Source of the DNA: Actinomadura opuntiae
Lineage (GTDB): Bacteria; Actinomycetota; Actinomycetes; Streptosporangiales; Streptosporangiaceae
Assembly (NCBI RefSeq): GCF_030283205.1
Contig: NZ_JASNWF010000013.1
Location: 126,540-190,539, forward strand
DNA: 64,000 bases
Direction of reading: 5' to 3'
Shown here: piece by piece, positions 14,729 through 23,866 of the stretch
Layout of the letters: each line of letters begins with the position of its first letter
Numbering within the stretch: position 1 is the stretch's first letter
Made by a program: the position numbers and the translations under genes
Notes under the pieces: generated by a model
What the model saw: the letters and a program-made list of their open reading frames with translations, nothing else
Database searches by the model: none
What the model was told of the DNA's origin: nothing

Positions 14729-17434
14729 TCAGCGGGCGCCGCCGGAGCCGTCCGCCTCGATCGCGGCGCGGCCGGCCTCCAGCCGCGCCACCGGTACCCG
14801 GAACGGCGAGCAGGACACGTAGTCCAGGCCGACCTCGTGGCAGAAGTGCACCGAGTCGGGGTCGCCGCCGTGCTCGCCGCAGATGCCGAGCTTGATGCCC
14901 GGCCGCGCCTTGCGGCCCTCCTCGGCGGCGATCCGGACGAGCCGCCCGACGCCGTCGCGGTCGAGGGTCTCGAACGGCGACACCCCGAAGATGCCGAGCT
15001 CCAGGTAGCGGGAGAAGAACGCCGCCTCGACGTCGTCGCGGGAGAAGCCCCACGTCGTCTGGGTGAGGTCGTTGGTGCCGAAGGAGAAGAACTCGGCGGC
15101 CTCGGCGATCTGCCCGGCGGTCAGCGCCGCCCGCGGCAGCTCGATCATGGTGCCGACCAGCGCCGGGACGTCCACGCCGCTGGACCGCCCGACCTCCTCC
15201 AGGATGCCGCGCGCCTCGTCGCGGACGGCCTCCAGCTCCTGCACCGCGCCGACGAGCGGGATCATGATCTCCGGGCGGGGGTCGCCGCCGGCGCTCCGGC
15301 GGGCCGCGGCGGCCTCGGCGATCGCGCGCACCTGCATGGCGAACAGGCCCGGAATCACCAAACCGAGCCGCACGCCGCGCAGCCCCAACATAGGGTTCTG
15401 CTCGTGCAGTCGGGTGACTGCTTCGAGCAGTCTCCGGTCCTTGGGGTCCGCGCCGTCGCCGGCGAGGGCCACCCTGACCGACAGCTCGGTGAGGTCGGGG
15501 AGGAACTCGTGCAGCGGCGGGTCGATGAGCCGGATCGTGACCGGCAGCCCGTCCATGGCCTCGAAGATGCCCTCGAAGTCCTGCTTCTGCAGCGGCTCCA
15601 GGGCGTCCAGCGCGGCCTGCCGCTCCTGGTCGCCCTCGGCGAGGATGAGCTCCTCGACCAGCTGGCGCCGGTCGCCGAGGAACATGTGCTCGGTGCGGCA
15701 CAGCCCGATGCCCTGCGCGCCGAACCGGCGGGCCCGCGCGGCGTCCTCGGCGTTGTCGGCGTTGGCGCGCACCGCCATCGCCGCCCTCGCGTCGGCGTGC
15801 TCCATGATGCGGTTCACCGCGACGACCAGTTCGTCGCCGTCCTCGGCGGAGAGCTCGCCTTCGAAGTACCGGACGACCGGGGAGTCCTCGACCGGGACCT
15901 CGCCGAGGTAGACCTCGCCGGACGAGCCGTCGATGGAGATGACGTCGCCCTCGTTCACGGTGACGTCGCCGGGAGCGGTGAACGTCCCGGCCTTGACGTC
16001 GACGTCGAGTTCCTCGGCGCCGCACACGCAGGTCTTGCCCATGCCGCGGGCGACGACGGCGGCGTGCGAGGTCTTGCCGCCGCGGGAGGTCAGCACGCCC
16101 TTCGCGGCGACCATGCCGGACAGGTCGTCGGGGTTGGTCTCGCGGCGGACGAGGATCACGTCCTCGCCCTGATCGGCCAGCTCGACGGCCCGCTCGGAGG
16201 TGAACACGACCTTGCCGACGGCCGCGCCCGGCGAGGCGTTCATCCCCTTGGTCAGCTTCTGGACGCCGTCGACCTTGCTGGCGAACCGGGGGAACATCAG
16301 CTGCGCGAGCTGGTCGCCGGTGACGCGGCGGGCCGCCTCGTCCAGGTCGATGAGCCCCTGGTCGTGCAGCTGGCAGGCGATGCGGAACGCCGCGGCGGCG
16401 GTCCGCTTGCCGACCCGGGTCTGCAGCATCCACAGCTTCCCGCGCTCGATCGTGAACTCGATGTCGCACATGTCGCGGTAGTGGTTCTCGAGCGTCTCCA
16501 TGATCTCGAGAAGCCGGTCGTAGGACGCCTTGTCGATCCGCTCCAGATCCTTCAGCGGAACCGTGTTGCGGATGCCGGCGACGACGTCCTCGCCCTGCGC
16601 GTTCTGCAGGTAGTCGCCGTAGATGCCCTGCTGCCCGGACGCGGGGTCGCGGGTGAAGGCGACGCCCGTCCCCGAGTCCATCCCCATGTTGCCGAAGACC
16701 ATCGAGCAGATGTTGACGGCGGTACCGAGGTCGACGGGAATGCGCTCCTGGCGGCGGTACAGGATCGCGCGGGGCGCGTTCCAGGACTCGAACACCGCCT
16801 GGGTGGCCAGGTCCATCTGCTCGCGCGGGTCGGTCGGGAACTCGCGGCCGGCCTGCTCGCGGACGATCGTCTTGAACCGCTCCACCAGCTCCTTGAAGTC
16901 GTCGGCGGTGAGGTCGACGTCGTCCTCGGTGCCGCGGGCGCGCTTGACGTCCTCGATCGCGTCCTCGAACAGGTCGCCGTCGACGTCCAGCACCGTCTTG
17001 CCGAACATCTGGATCAGCCGGCGGTAGGAGTCCCACGCGAACCGCTGTCGCTCTGTTTCCGTGCCCCCCACTTGGGCGGCAAGGCCGTGCACCGACTCGT
17101 CGTTGAGACCGACGTTCAGGACGGTCTCCATCATCCCGGGCATGCTGAACTTGGCGCCCGACCGCACGCTGACCAGCAGCGGGTCGTCGGGCTGGCCCAG
17201 CTTCTTGCCCATCGCCTTCTCCAGGGCGGCGAGGTGGGTGTTCACCTCCTCCGCCAGCCCCTCGGGCAGGGTCCCGTGCTCAAGGTAGTGCCGGCAGGCC
17301 TCCGCGGTGATCGTGAACCCGGGAGGCACGGGCAGGCCGAGGTTGGTCATCTCGGCCAGGTTGGCTCCCTTGCCGCCCAGCAGATCCTTGAGGTCCTTGT
17401 TTCCCTCGGTGAAGTCGTACACGAACTTCGGCAC
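14729..17434 (-). CDS. ppdK: Pyruvate, phosphate dikinase
   Basis: A full-length 901-residue enzyme starting at a GTG (17434) behind GAGAAGGAGC. The N-terminal ATP-grasp nucleotide-binding domain begins FVYDFTEGNKDLKDLLGGKG. The central phosphohistidine domain has GGKTSHAAVVARGMGK, whose His carries the phosphoryl group. The C-terminal PEP/pyruvate barrel ends with the catalytic Cys in LGICGEHGGDP. It interconverts pyruvate, ATP and phosphate with PEP, AMP and pyrophosphate in the cytoplasm, supporting gluconeogenesis or pyrophosphate-linked glycolysis. It is divergent from a GH15 enzyme across a roughly 340-bp region containing DasR-like operators, so sugar control of its expression is possible. 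Confidence 0.96.
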   Translation of the reverse strand: MPKFVYDFTEGNKDLKDLLGGKGANLAEMTNLGLPVPPGFTITAEACRHYLEHGTLPEGLAEEVNTHLAALEKAMGKKLGQPDDPLLVSVRSGAKFSMPGMMETVLNVGLNDESVHGLAAQVGGTETERQRFAWDSYRRLIQMFGKTVLDVDGDLFEDAIEDVKRARGTEDDVDLTADDFKELVERFKTIVREQAGREFPTDPREQMDLATQAVFESWNAPRAILYRRQERIPVDLGTAVNICSMVFGNMGMDSGTGVAFTRDPASGQQGIYGDYLQNAQGEDVVAGIRNTVPLKDLERIDKASYDRLLEIMETLENHYRDMCDIEFTIERGKLWMLQTRVGKRTAAAAFRIACQLHDQGLIDLDEAARRVTGDQLAQLMFPRFASKVDGVQKLTKGMNASPGAAVGKVVFTSERAVELADQGEDVILVRRETNPDDLSGMVAAKGVLTSRGGKTSHAAVVARGMGKTCVCGAEELDVDVKAGTFTAPGDVTVNEGDVISIDGSSGEVYLGEVPVEDSPVVRYFEGELSAEDGDELVVAVNRIMEHADARAAMAVRANADNAEDAARARRFGAQGIGLCRTEHMFLGDRRQLVEELILAEGDQERQAALDALEPLQKQDFEGIFEAMDGLPVTIRLIDPPLHEFLPDLTELSVRVALAGDGADPKDRRLLEAVTRLHEQNPMLGLRGVRLGLVIPGLFAMQVRAIAEAAAARRSAGGDPRPEIMIPLVGAVQELEAVRDEARGILEEVGRSSGVDVPALVGTMIELPRAALTAGQIAEAAEFFSFGTNDLTQTTWGFSRDDVEAAFFSRYLELGIFGVSPFETLDRDGVGRLVRIAAEEGRKARPGIKLGICGEHGGDPDSVHFCHEVGLDYVSCSPFRVPVARLEAGRAAIEADGSGGAR

Positions 17435-17624
17435 GGGGAGCTCCTTCTCGCTCCGGTTCCACCCAGTGACAGTTCCGGCCCCCCGCGCCGGGGAGCGCGC
17501 GCCGTCGCGTCCTCCCAGGCGGCGGCGGGTCCGCTGCCCTGTTTGCCGGGACTGTACCCGCGCCTGACCGGGTCTCCCGGCACTCCGTGCCCGCAGCGGC
17601 GTTTCTGCAGCTCAGAGGCCGTTT

Positions 17625-17654
17625 AATGGTCTATTCCAAGTGGTCTACTCCACT
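17625..17654. promoter_or_regulatory. Tandem DasR/HutC-type operator-like sites
   Basis: AATGGTCTATTCCAAG (17625-17640) and AGTGGTCTACTCCACT (17639-17654) overlap by two bases. The second matches 14 of 16 positions of the actinomycete DasR site AGTGGTCTAGACCACT. They lie in the ppdK/GH15 divergent region, about 120 bp before the GH15 start and 190 bp before ppdK. The rest of 17435-17775 shows no gene. Binding by a GntR/HutC-type regulator is inferred. Confidence 0.5.
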
Positions 17655-17775
17655 ACCGGCACGACGACGGCGCCCATGAGGCCGCACACCGCGCGCCCGG
17701 CACCGGGGAAACACCCCGCGCCCCTGGCGCACCCATTGCTCTGGAGAGGGAATGATGGATCAAGGAGGTGAGGCT

Positions 17776-19662
17776 GTGAGGCCGAAGGTCGCCGGCGGCC
17801 GGGCGGGAGACCCGTTCGCCCCGATCGCCGATTTCGGGTTCCTGTCCGACTGCGAGACGACCGCGCTCGTCGCGCCCAGCGGGAACATCGAGTGGATGTG
17901 CCTGCCGAAGATGGACTCGCCGAGCGTGTTCGGCTCCATCCTGGACCGGGACGCCGGATACTTCCGGGTCGGCCCGGCGGGCGTGGAGGTGCCCGCCGCG
18001 CAGCGCTACATCCCCGGCACCATGGTCATGGAGACGACCTGGTGGGTGCACGGGGGCTGGCTGGTGGTCACCGACGCCCTGCTGATGGGGCCGTGGCACC
18101 ACGAGACGGAACGCTCCCACACGCACCGCCGCGCCCCCACCGACTACGACGCCGACCACGTCCTGCTGCGGATGGTCCGCTGCGTGAACGGCCAGGTCCA
18201 GGTCCGGCTCGACTGCATGCCGGTGTTCGACTACGGGCAGACGCCGGCCCGCTGGGAGCACGCCGGCGCCGGGTACCACGAGGCGGTCGCGCGCGGCAAC
18301 GGCGTCGGGCTCCGGCTCACCACCGACATGAACGTCGGGTTCGAGGGGTCGCTCGCCACGTCCCGGACGCTGCTGAAGCAGGGCGAGTCCCGGTTCGTCG
18401 CGCTGTCGTGGAGCGAGCACGCGGCGCCCTCCTCGTGGGAGGAGGCGCAGGAGCGGCTCGTGTGGACCGTCCACCACTGGCAGCACTGGTTGGACCGCGG
18501 CCGCTTCCCCGACCACCCGTGGCGCAGCCACCTGCAGCGCAGCGCGCTCACCCTGAAGGGGCTGACGTTCGCGCCGTCGGGCGCGGTGGCGGCCGCGGCG
18601 ACGACGTCGCTGCCGGAGGCGCCGGGCGGCGACCGGAACTGGGACTACCGCTACACCTGGATCCGCGACTCCACCATGGCGCTGTGGGCCTTCTACACCC
18701 TCGGCTACGACTGGGAGGCCAACGACTTCTTCTACTTCATCACCGACGTCGCCGAGGCCGCCGAGGGCAAGCTGCAGATCATGTACGGGCTGGACGGCCG
18801 GGAGGAGCTGCCCGAGTCCACGCTCGACCACCTGACCGGCTACGACAACGCCCGCCCGGTGCGCATCGGCAACGAGGCGTACATGCAGGCCCAGCACGAC
18901 GTGTGGGGCGCGATCATCGGGTCGATCTACCTGTTCGTGCGCAAGCGCGACCGGCTCGACGACCGGCTCTGGAAGATCGTCGTCAAGCAGGTGGAGGACG
19001 CCCTCGCCAACTGGCGCACCCCCGACTGCGGGATGTGGGAGGTGCGCGGCGAGCCGCAGCACTTCACCTCGTCCAAGGTGTTCTGCTGGGTCGCGGCCGA
19101 CCGCGGCGCGCGGCTGGCCCGGATCCGCGGCGACCAGGAGCGGGCGCGCCGCTGGCAGGCCGCCGCCGACGAGATCCACGCCGACGTGCTGGCGAACGCG
19201 CTGGACGAGCGCGGCGTGTTCACCGCCCACTACGGCGCGGACGCGCTGGACGCCTCGGCGCTGCTGATCCCGCTGCTGGGGTTCCTGCCCGCCGACGACA
19301 AGCGCGTCCGGGAGACGGTGCTGGCCATCGCCGACGAGCTGTCGGAGGACGACCTCGTGCTGCGGTACCGGCCGACCGAGACCGACGACGGCTTCGAGTC
19401 GGACGAGGGCACCTTCACCATCTGCTCGTTCTGGCTGGTCAGCACGCTGGTGATGATCGGCGAGCTGGACCGGGCGCGGGCGCTGTGCGAGAAGCTGCTG
19501 TCCTACGCCAGCCCGCTGCAGCTGTACGCCGAGGAGATCGACCCGCACACCGGCCGGCATCTCGGCAACTTCCCGCAGGCGTTCACCCACCTCGCGCTGA
19601 TCAACGCGGTGATGCAGGTGATCAACGCGGAGGGCGAGCAGCACCAGCCGCCGCTGGCCTGA
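17776..19662 (+). CDS. Glycoside hydrolase family 15 protein (actinobacterial trehalase-like)
   Basis: About 628 residues from a GTG at 17776. This start is preferred over the ATG at 17752 because an ideal AAGGAGGTGA lies 6-7 bases before it. The N-terminal beta-sandwich (FAPIADFGFLSDCETTALVA, then GNIEWMCLP) leads to the (alpha/alpha)6 barrel: NWDYRYTWIRDSTMALWAFY, CGMWEVRGEPQHFTSSK with the general-acid Glu, and LYAEEIDPHTGRHLGNFPQA with the second catalytic Glu. This architecture is that of the mycobacterial GH15 trehalase group (trehalose to two glucose), but other alpha-glucosides cannot be excluded. No signal peptide is visible, so it is probably intracellular. Confidence 0.88.
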   Translation: MRPKVAGGRAGDPFAPIADFGFLSDCETTALVAPSGNIEWMCLPKMDSPSVFGSILDRDAGYFRVGPAGVEVPAAQRYIPGTMVMETTWWVHGGWLVVTDALLMGPWHHETERSHTHRRAPTDYDADHVLLRMVRCVNGQVQVRLDCMPVFDYGQTPARWEHAGAGYHEAVARGNGVGLRLTTDMNVGFEGSLATSRTLLKQGESRFVALSWSEHAAPSSWEEAQERLVWTVHHWQHWLDRGRFPDHPWRSHLQRSALTLKGLTFAPSGAVAAAATTSLPEAPGGDRNWDYRYTWIRDSTMALWAFYTLGYDWEANDFFYFITDVAEAAEGKLQIMYGLDGREELPESTLDHLTGYDNARPVRIGNEAYMQAQHDVWGAIIGSIYLFVRKRDRLDDRLWKIVVKQVEDALANWRTPDCGMWEVRGEPQHFTSSKVFCWVAADRGARLARIRGDQERARRWQAAADEIHADVLANALDERGVFTAHYGADALDASALLIPLLGFLPADDKRVRETVLAIADELSEDDLVLRYRPTETDDGFESDEGTFTICSFWLVSTLVMIGELDRARALCEKLLSYASPLQLYAEEIDPHTGRHLGNFPQAFTHLALINAVMQVINAEGEQHQPPLA

Positions 19663-19669
19663 GCCGGCG

Positions 19670-19704
19670 GGCGCCGTGGCCGGGGGCCCGCCGGCCACGG
19701 CGCC
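19670..19704. terminator. Bidirectional terminator
   Basis: A perfect 14-bp stem (GGCGCCGTGGCCGG and its complement) with a 7-base loop separates the convergent GH15 and 5'-nucleotidase genes. Confidence 0.75.
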
Positions 19705-19713
19705 TCTCACCGG

Positions 19714-21471
19714 TCAGCCCTCGGCCGTCGTGACGCGGTCGAGCGGCACCGGGGCGATCGTCGGGTGCGCCTTCAGGTAGGAGACGAACGCCTCGTGGTC
19801 GGGCGGATCGTTGCGGTGGGCGGTGGTGAACCCGGTGAAGGCGGTGTAGCCGTCCGCGCCGATCAGCGTGTAGGCGAGCGCAGCGAGCCGGTACGTCCGG
19901 GACGTGTCGAGCGGCTTGCCGTCGATCAGCACGTTCTTCGGGTCGACGCGGTCGCCCACCGGCCGGGAGGCGTCGTAGCTGTAGCGGACGTTCCTCGACA
20001 CGGCGAACGGCGCGAACTTCGCGCCCTGCCACTGCTGTTCGAGCGCCTGATGGATCTGCTCGCCGGTCACGGTGACGGTGAGGATCGGGTTGCCGTACCC
20101 GTAGGCGCTCCACGCCTCGCCGAACGTCACGCGCCCGTCGGCGTCGCCGGCGCCGGTCCCCTTCGCGTACGGCAGGTCGCGCGCGACGGCGTTGGAGCCG
20201 GTGACGGGCTTGGTGGCGACGAGCGCGAGGTCGGCGCGGCCCTTGCGCGACGTCCCGGCCGTCCAGTACTGGACGTCGGCGGCGAGGTCGCCCATCGTGC
20301 TCTCGCCGTTGCCGTTCTGCGTGCGGGTGAAGTCGCCGGTCTGCTTCGCCAGCGGCTGCGCGGACCGCTCGTTGCCGCGCGCCGTCCAGTAGTCGGCGAT
20401 CTTCTGGACCGTGGTGTCGGGGGTGATGTCCCTGGTCACCGGGTGGTTGACGGCCTTGGTCTCACTGCGGATCACCTCGCCGCGGGCGTCCAGCCGCAGG
20501 TCGACCTCGCTGATCAGCCGCCCGTGGTTGAGCCCCTCGATGACGGGGCGGGGGTTCCCGGCCGGGTCGGCGATCGTGCAGTTGAACCCGGCGTGCCAGT
20601 GCCCGGTGAAGATGGCGTCGATGTCGGGGGACGCCTGCTTGGCGAAGTCGATGACCGGTCCCCACGGGGCGTTGCAGCCGTTGAAGCCCGCGCCGTCCGC
20701 CGACCCGCCGTCGTGGACGTTCGCGACGATCGCCTTCACGCCGCGCCGCTTCAGCTCCTCGGCGTACTTGTTCGCCGTCTCCAGCAGCGGCAGGGACCGC
20801 AGGTCCGGCTGGTAGGAGGTCGAACCGGCCGGGGTGTCCGGGACGGTCAGGTCGATGAACCCGACCGGGATCCTGCGGCCGCCTTCCCCGCGCACCCACT
20901 CGATGTTGTACGGCTTCAGGATCGGCTTGCCGGTCTTCGCGCCGACGATGTTGCCGGTGTAGAAGGGGAAGTCGGCGCCTCGGAACCGCTTGCCGGTGGA
21001 GTCGGTGAAGCAGCTGTCGACGTTCACCTTGCCGAAACAGCGGCCCTTCATCATGTGGTCCTTGAGGAACCCTGCCGACACGTCCAGCTCGTGGTTGCCG
21101 ACTGTCGAGAACTGCACGCCGAGCTTGTTGAGCACCTCGATCGTCGGCTCATCCTGGAACGCGTCCACCTCGAACGGCCAGCCGCTGAAGTTGTCGCCGA
21201 CCGAGAACAGGATCGAGTTCCTCTTCCCCTCGCGCAGCCGCTCCAGGTGCGCAGCGTTGTAGGCGGCGCCGCCCACCTTCAGGACGGTGCCGTCGGGCAG
21301 CTTCACCTGCCCGTTCGCCGCGTCGTTGTACGGCTGCAGGTAGCCGTGCAGGTCGGTGATGGACAGCAGCTGCACGTCGACCGGAGCGGCCTGCCCGGCG
21401 TGCGCGGCGGGGACCGCCCCCGCCGTGAGGGCGGCGAGGGCGACGGCGCCCCCGGCCAGCCGTCGGGACAT
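19714..21471 (-). CDS. Secreted bifunctional metallophosphatase/5'-nucleotidase
   Basis: About 585 residues from the ATG at 21471 (a GTG three codons upstream is possible). A signal peptide is evident (MSRRLAGGAVALAALTAG, cleavage near AHA-GQA). The N-terminal calcineurin-like domain carries the dinuclear metal motifs: ITDLHG, SVGDNFSG, VGNHELD, and later FTGHWHAG. The C-terminal 5'-nucleotidase domain (FGEAWSAYGYGNPILTVTVT, then YTLIGADGYTAF) binds the base and sugar. It would hydrolyse extracellular nucleotides or UDP-sugars to allow phosphate and nucleoside scavenging. No LPXTG-type anchor or lipobox is seen, so it is probably released from the cell. It is convergent with the GH15 gene. 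Confidence 0.93.
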   Translation of the reverse strand: MSRRLAGGAVALAALTAGAVPAAHAGQAAPVDVQLLSITDLHGYLQPYNDAANGQVKLPDGTVLKVGGAAYNAAHLERLREGKRNSILFSVGDNFSGWPFEVDAFQDEPTIEVLNKLGVQFSTVGNHELDVSAGFLKDHMMKGRCFGKVNVDSCFTDSTGKRFRGADFPFYTGNIVGAKTGKPILKPYNIEWVRGEGGRRIPVGFIDLTVPDTPAGSTSYQPDLRSLPLLETANKYAEELKRRGVKAIVANVHDGGSADGAGFNGCNAPWGPVIDFAKQASPDIDAIFTGHWHAGFNCTIADPAGNPRPVIEGLNHGRLISEVDLRLDARGEVIRSETKAVNHPVTRDITPDTTVQKIADYWTARGNERSAQPLAKQTGDFTRTQNGNGESTMGDLAADVQYWTAGTSRKGRADLALVATKPVTGSNAVARDLPYAKGTGAGDADGRVTFGEAWSAYGYGNPILTVTVTGEQIHQALEQQWQGAKFAPFAVSRNVRYSYDASRPVGDRVDPKNVLIDGKPLDTSRTYRLAALAYTLIGADGYTAFTGFTTAHRNDPPDHEAFVSYLKAHPTIAPVPLDRVTTAEG

Positions 21472-21644
21472 TCGAGACACGAGGCACCTTCCGCAGCGAT
21501 CGGACTGATCGCCTGAAGATCACCAGCGCCGGATGTCCGCCGGGCAAGAGGAAGATCATCGCCGGATGAACGGCTCTTGATCACAACTCGGCGACTGCCG
21601 CCTGAAACGCCCGATTCGTGACCTTGATCGCGTACCTTCCCGCT

Positions 21645-22712
21645 GTGACAACGCCACCGGACGCTGACCACGTCCCGGAGACCCCCGCCGAAGCCTGGGC
21701 ACCACCGGTCGGACCGCCCCACTCCCCCGGCTTCGCGCCGCCCCCACCCGCACCAGGCCCACGCCGGACGAACCGCCTCGCGATCGCCGCGCTGGTCACC
21801 GGCTTCCTCGGCCTGGTCGTCTTCGCGATCGGGTTCGCCATCGCCGCCCTCGTCCAAGCAGGCCGCCGCAACGAAAAGGGCCGCGGCCTCGCCATCGGCG
21901 CCCTCGCCGCGTCCACCGCCTGGATCATCGCCCTCGCCACCGTCGCGGTCGTCGTGCCCGCGCGTCATTCGCACCATGGCGGAGCAACGGCGGCACCGGA
22001 CGTCCGGAACGGCAAACCGCGCGTCACCACGTTGCAGATCGGAGACTGCTTCGACGCCTTCGAGGAGGACATCAACCGCATCTACGCGAACCCGGTGTCA
22101 TGCACAGGGCAGCACGAAGGGGAGATCGGGGCCGCTATCACGATGCCCGGCTCCGCCTATCGCGGCGATGCGGCGCTGATGGCCGAGGCCACCAGGCTGT
22201 GCGGGCAGCAGACCCACTATCTGATGAAGAACCGATTCGCCAACGACATCGAAATGCACGTCGACCGTCCTCGGCGGGACGCGTGGGAACACGGCGAGCA
22301 CCATGTCACCTGCGTTCTCCGCTATACCGGCAAGGAAAAGCTGATGGGCACGCTCGGCAGCCTGACGTGGGGGCCTCGGTATTACACGCAGCTGGTCGCC
22401 GGTGATTGCGTCCGCGAGTGGAGCAAGACCCGGCTGGAGACCGTCGACTGCTCCAAGCCGCACGAAATCCAGGTCTATTCCGTCTACGACCTGCACGGGA
22501 ACAACTACCCCTCCACTCGGGCCGCCGAGGATGGGATCCTACGAGACTGCGCCGAGCGTGCGGTGAAACTGTTCGGCACGCACCCGCTTAGGAGTCTCAT
22601 GCCGGGATACGGCTTCCCCTCGAAACATGGATGGACCATCGGTGAACGGCGCATCGTCTGCACGTTCACCGCGGCCCACGGTCGGCTCCGGCATTCGGTG
22701 ATGCCCGGATGA
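21645..22712 (+). CDS. DUF4190 membrane / septum-formation-domain protein, paralog 1
   Basis: About 355 residues from a GTG at 21645; another in-frame GTG at 21618 would add nine residues. A Pro-rich cytoplasmic N-terminus is followed by two transmembrane helices (IAALVTGFLGLVVFAIGFAI and ASTAWIIALATVAVVV) of DUF4190 type. A long extracytoplasmic part carries two Cys-containing repeats of the septum_form (PF13845-like) family: TLQIGDCFDAFEEDINRIY, then CTGQHEGEIGA, and later LVAGDCVREWSKTRLETVDC. Function is unknown; the name comes from actinobacterial proteins proposed to act near the septum. It is the first of three coupled paralogs (stop/start overlap ATGA at 22709). Base composition is somewhat less GC-rich than the neighbours. 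Confidence 0.78.
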   Translation: MTTPPDADHVPETPAEAWAPPVGPPHSPGFAPPPPAPGPRRTNRLAIAALVTGFLGLVVFAIGFAIAALVQAGRRNEKGRGLAIGALAASTAWIIALATVAVVVPARHSHHGGATAAPDVRNGKPRVTTLQIGDCFDAFEEDINRIYANPVSCTGQHEGEIGAAITMPGSAYRGDAALMAEATRLCGQQTHYLMKNRFANDIEMHVDRPRRDAWEHGEHHVTCVLRYTGKEKLMGTLGSLTWGPRYYTQLVAGDCVREWSKTRLETVDCSKPHEIQVYSVYDLHGNNYPSTRAAEDGILRDCAERAVKLFGTHPLRSLMPGYGFPSKHGWTIGERRIVCTFTAAHGRLRHSVMPG

Positions 22713-23866
22713 GCGCTCAGGACCCCGGTCCCGGCGCCGATGAGTCGCCGCAGTTCGATGTCCCCGAATCGGCGTCGGGCGCTCACAGCTGGGTTTCACC
22801 GGACCGGTCGTCCACGGAGCTCGCGGCTCCGCCGGACGAGGTGCGTGCGGAGGGTTCGGCGCCGGCCGTCGAGTATGCGTACGCGCCGCCGTTCGGGCAC
22901 GGGCACGGGCCGGCGCCGCGGCGGACGAATCGGTTCGCGATCGTTGCGCTGGTCACCGGGCTCCTCGGCATGCTGCTCCTCGCGATCGGGTTCGCCATCG
23001 CGGCGTTCGTGCAGATCGGACGCCGTGGCGAGAAGGGCAAAGGGCTGGCCATCGGCGGCCTCGCCGCGTCCGCCGCCTGGGTCGTCGGCGTTGTCGCCGT
23101 CGTGGCCGCGACCACGCTGAGCGCCGGTGGCAGCGGGGATGCCTCGGCGGCCGCTTCGACGAAGAACGGGAAGCCGCGCGTTACGACGCTCGGTGTGGGT
23201 GCCTGCTTCCTCGATTACGAAGAGGACCTCGACCGCATCTACGCGACCATCGGAGGCTGCACGCTTCCCCATGAAGGCGAGGTCGGCGCGCAGTTCGCGA
23301 TGCCGGCCGCTCCCTATCCCGGTGACACCGAACTCGTGTCCACGGCGACGAAGGTATGCAAGGAGAAGACCGAGGACCTGGTCGACAACCGCTACCGCGA
23401 CCACATCGAACTGCGCCTCGACCGACCCCGCCGCAGCGACTGGGACGATGGGGACCGCCACATCATCTGCGTCCTCCACTACACGGGCAAGGAAGAGCTC
23501 ACGTCACCGCTCAAATATCTGCAATGGGGACCGAGAAGCGCCAGCGATCTGGTCACCGGCGACTGCATCGTCACGTGGCGCACCACCGGTATCGAATCGC
23601 TTGTCGACTGCAAGAAGGAGCATAAGTACCAGGTCTTCGCCACTTACAATCTGCATGGTGACGACTATCCTTCAGGGCTGGAGGCGAAGGCGACCCAAGG
23701 CTGCACCAAGCGCGCCGACAAAGTATTCAAGTCGCACTTTCCCGGCGGTGTCGAGATCTGGTACACCTACCCGTCGAAAAAGGGGTGGAACTACGGTGAC
23801 CGGAGAATCATGTGCCTGGTGCACGGCGTGGACGGCCCGCTCCGGCGTTCGCTGATGCCCCGGTGA
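22709..23866 (+). CDS. DUF4190 membrane / septum-formation-domain protein, paralog 2
   Basis: 385 residues from an ATG overlapping the previous stop by four bases. It has the same layout as paralog 1: disordered acidic/Pro N-terminus (1-70), helices IVALVTGLLGMLLLAIGFAI and AASAAWVVGVVAVVAATTLS, then the Cys-rich outer domain with GVGACFLDYEEDLDRIYATI, LPHEGEVGAQFAMPAAPYPG and LVTGDCIVTWRTTGIESLVDC (split by the Cys pairs). Similarity to paralog 1 runs through the whole protein (KNGKPRVTTL in both, HYTGKEELTSPL against RYTGKEKLMGTL), indicating tandem duplication. It overlaps the third gene by GTGA. The even number of spaced cysteines suggests disulfides outside the membrane. Confidence 0.8.
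   Translation: MSAQDPGPGADESPQFDVPESASGAHSWVSPDRSSTELAAPPDEVRAEGSAPAVEYAYAPPFGHGHGPAPRRTNRFAIVALVTGLLGMLLLAIGFAIAAFVQIGRRGEKGKGLAIGGLAASAAWVVGVVAVVAATTLSAGGSGDASAAASTKNGKPRVTTLGVGACFLDYEEDLDRIYATIGGCTLPHEGEVGAQFAMPAAPYPGDTELVSTATKVCKEKTEDLVDNRYRDHIELRLDRPRRSDWDDGDRHIICVLHYTGKEELTSPLKYLQWGPRSASDLVTGDCIVTWRTTGIESLVDCKKEHKYQVFATYNLHGDDYPSGLEAKATQGCTKRADKVFKSHFPGGVEIWYTYPSKKGWNYGDRRIMCLVHGVDGPLRRSLMPR

Noticed and set aside
13868..17626. A 1252-codon open frame opposite ppdK
   Set aside because: It is the antisense shadow of ppdK in GC-rich DNA; its translation is Gly/Arg/Asp-biased with no motif, while ppdK is complete on the other strand.
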